Positions 5,919 to 6,490 of a DNA stretch of 6,490 bases are shown in pieces. Within the stretch, counting starts at the first letter, position 1. Each line of letters starts with the position of its first letter. This DNA is from Longimicrobium sp. (GTDB taxonomy: Bacteria > Gemmatimonadota > Gemmatimonadetes > Longimicrobiales > Longimicrobiaceae), in assembly GCA_030446945.1 (NCBI GenBank), contig JAUJMI010000221.1:1-6490 (forward strand), read 5' to 3'. The notes beneath the pieces are model-generated. The model saw only the letters and a program-made list of their open reading frames with translations, was not told the DNA's origin and did no database searches. The position numbers and the translations under genes are program-made.

Positions 5919-5925
5919 CATACCG

Positions 5926-6351
5926 ATGGCGTCCCGCATCCCCCGTCCCGAGCTTCCGCCCGACCCGATCCGCGACCGCCTCAAGGAGGTGAGGCTCGGT
6001 TTGCTGCGGCTCCACAAGGCGCTGATCGACGCCGAGCGCGGCGAGATCGAGCGGCGCAGCGGCCCCATGTCCAGCGGGCACTTCCTACAGATGCTGATCC
6101 AGGACGAGGCGTTCGCGTGGCTGCGGCCCTTCTCCGAGCTGATCGTGCAGATGGACGAGGCGTTCGCCACCCGCGAGCCGATCCCGGAGGAGAACGCACG
6201 GGCGTACGTGCGGCAGGTGGTCGCGCTGCTGGCCTCCGCGCCGCCGGCCGCGCACCGGCTGCACGAGCTGCGGCGCCGCGAGGGGAGCGTGCTGGGCGCA
6301 CACCAGGAGCTCACCCGCCGCATCGCCGCCTTTCCTTCCGGCGCCGAGTAG
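5926..6351 (+). CDS. Hypothetical helical protein, 141 aa
   Basis: I do not recognise the family with certainty. Seen: a proline-rich start (RIPRPELPPDP), then an amphipathic helix rich in Leu, Arg and Glu (RDRLKEVRLGLLRLHKALIDAERGEIERR). A conserved-looking block MSSGHFLQMLIQDEAFAWLRPFSELIVQMDEAF follows, and then two or three further helices (ARAYVRQVVALL; HRLHELRRREGSVLGAHQELTRRI). It has no signal peptide, membrane span, cysteine or obvious catalytic motif, so a small cytosolic four- or five-helix bundle is likely. Start ATG 5926 has GAGG 7 nt upstream, inside a hairpin arm. Codon use matches the neighbouring genes. It stands alone between an inverted-repeat element and the next gene, so context gives no role. 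Confidence 0.8.
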   Translation: MASRIPRPELPPDPIRDRLKEVRLGLLRLHKALIDAERGEIERRSGPMSSGHFLQMLIQDEAFAWLRPFSELIVQMDEAFATREPIPEENARAYVRQVVALLASAPPAAHRLHELRRREGSVLGAHQELTRRIAAFPSGAE

Positions 6352-6396
6352 CCGCGGCGGAACGCCAGACCGGCGGCGGGGTCTAACGGCGCCAGG

Positions 6397-6410
6397 GCCG
6401 CGCGCGCGGC
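6397..6410. repeat. 14-bp perfect CG palindrome ahead of the last gene
   Basis: GCCGCGCGCGCGGC is a perfect palindrome in the 102-nt gap between 6351 and 6454, 43 nt before the next start codon. A short 5-bp hairpin (6367-6371 with 6380-6384) lies just upstream. It could be an operator or hairpin, but alternating CG palindromes arise readily in GC-rich DNA, so the evidence for function is weak. Confidence 0.25.
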
Positions 6411-6453
6411 AGCGGTCCGGGACTCACCCCGGTTCACCCCTCTGAGGAACGCT

Positions 6454-6490
6454 ATGAATTCCGTCCGTCTGCTCGGCGCCGTGGCGCTTT
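6454..6490 (+). CDS. Start of a gene cut off by the window end, probably exported
   Basis: ATG 6454 is preceded by a good Shine-Dalgarno, GAGGA at 6444-6448, with 5 nt spacing; it is the clearest ribosome site in the window. The 12 visible codons read MNSVRLLGAVAL: a short N-region with one Arg followed by a hydrophobic run, as in the beginning of a Sec signal peptide or membrane anchor. The frame is open to the window end. The product cannot be identified from so little sequence. Confidence 0.6.
   Translation, partial: MNSVRLLGAVAL

Noticed and set aside
4855..6081. 408-codon minus-strand frame spanning the peptidase end, UDG-like gene and repeat element
   Set aside because: It crosses three + strand genes and an inverted repeat and has no motif; its length is explained by base composition.

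Overview
This is a GC-rich bacterial window with one dominant coding direction: every supported gene reads on the + strand. Codon third positions are mostly G or C, which produces long spurious open frames on both strands. The DapD has a C-terminal half of the Bacteroidetes-like type rather than the enterobacterial type. That, together with a secreted short M1 peptidase and the base composition, would fit a Gemmatimonadota-type organism such as a Longimicrobium relative. The assignment is inference from style and memory, not from a search.

Positions 2-3034 hold a compact lysine/diaminopimelate cluster. It contains the 3' part of dapD (tetrahydrodipicolinate N-succinyltransferase), dapE (succinyl-diaminopimelate desuccinylase) and a fold-type I PLP aminotransferase that starts 8 nt after dapE. 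In the succinylase route the steps are DapD, then an N-succinyl-L,L-DAP aminotransferase (DapC), then DapE, so the aminotransferase is the natural candidate for the middle step. An imperfect hairpin with a tandem 8-bp repeat separates dapD from dapE.

Positions 3035-3494 lack an intact gene. I read a decayed, frameshifted remnant of a PF09720-type addiction-module antitoxin ending at 3349. Two mutually exclusive hairpins overlap its stop codon, and a strong hairpin followed by T4 lies at 3425-3460.

Positions 3495-5772 encode a secreted M1-family metallopeptidase with all zinc ligands, followed 4 nt later by a small protein that looks like a divergent member of the uracil-DNA glycosylase superfamily.

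Positions 5773-5925 carry an 86-nt imperfect inverted-repeat element with an A/T-rich centre. A perfect 7-bp hairpin follows, whose 3' arm contains the Shine-Dalgarno sequence of the next gene, a 141-aa helical protein of unknown function. The window ends 12 codons into a further gene that begins like a signal peptide.

I do not see a clear new multi-gene system. The most worthwhile leads are the antitoxin relic, the intergenic inverted-repeat element, the hairpin over the ribosome binding site, and the aminotransferase as DapC.
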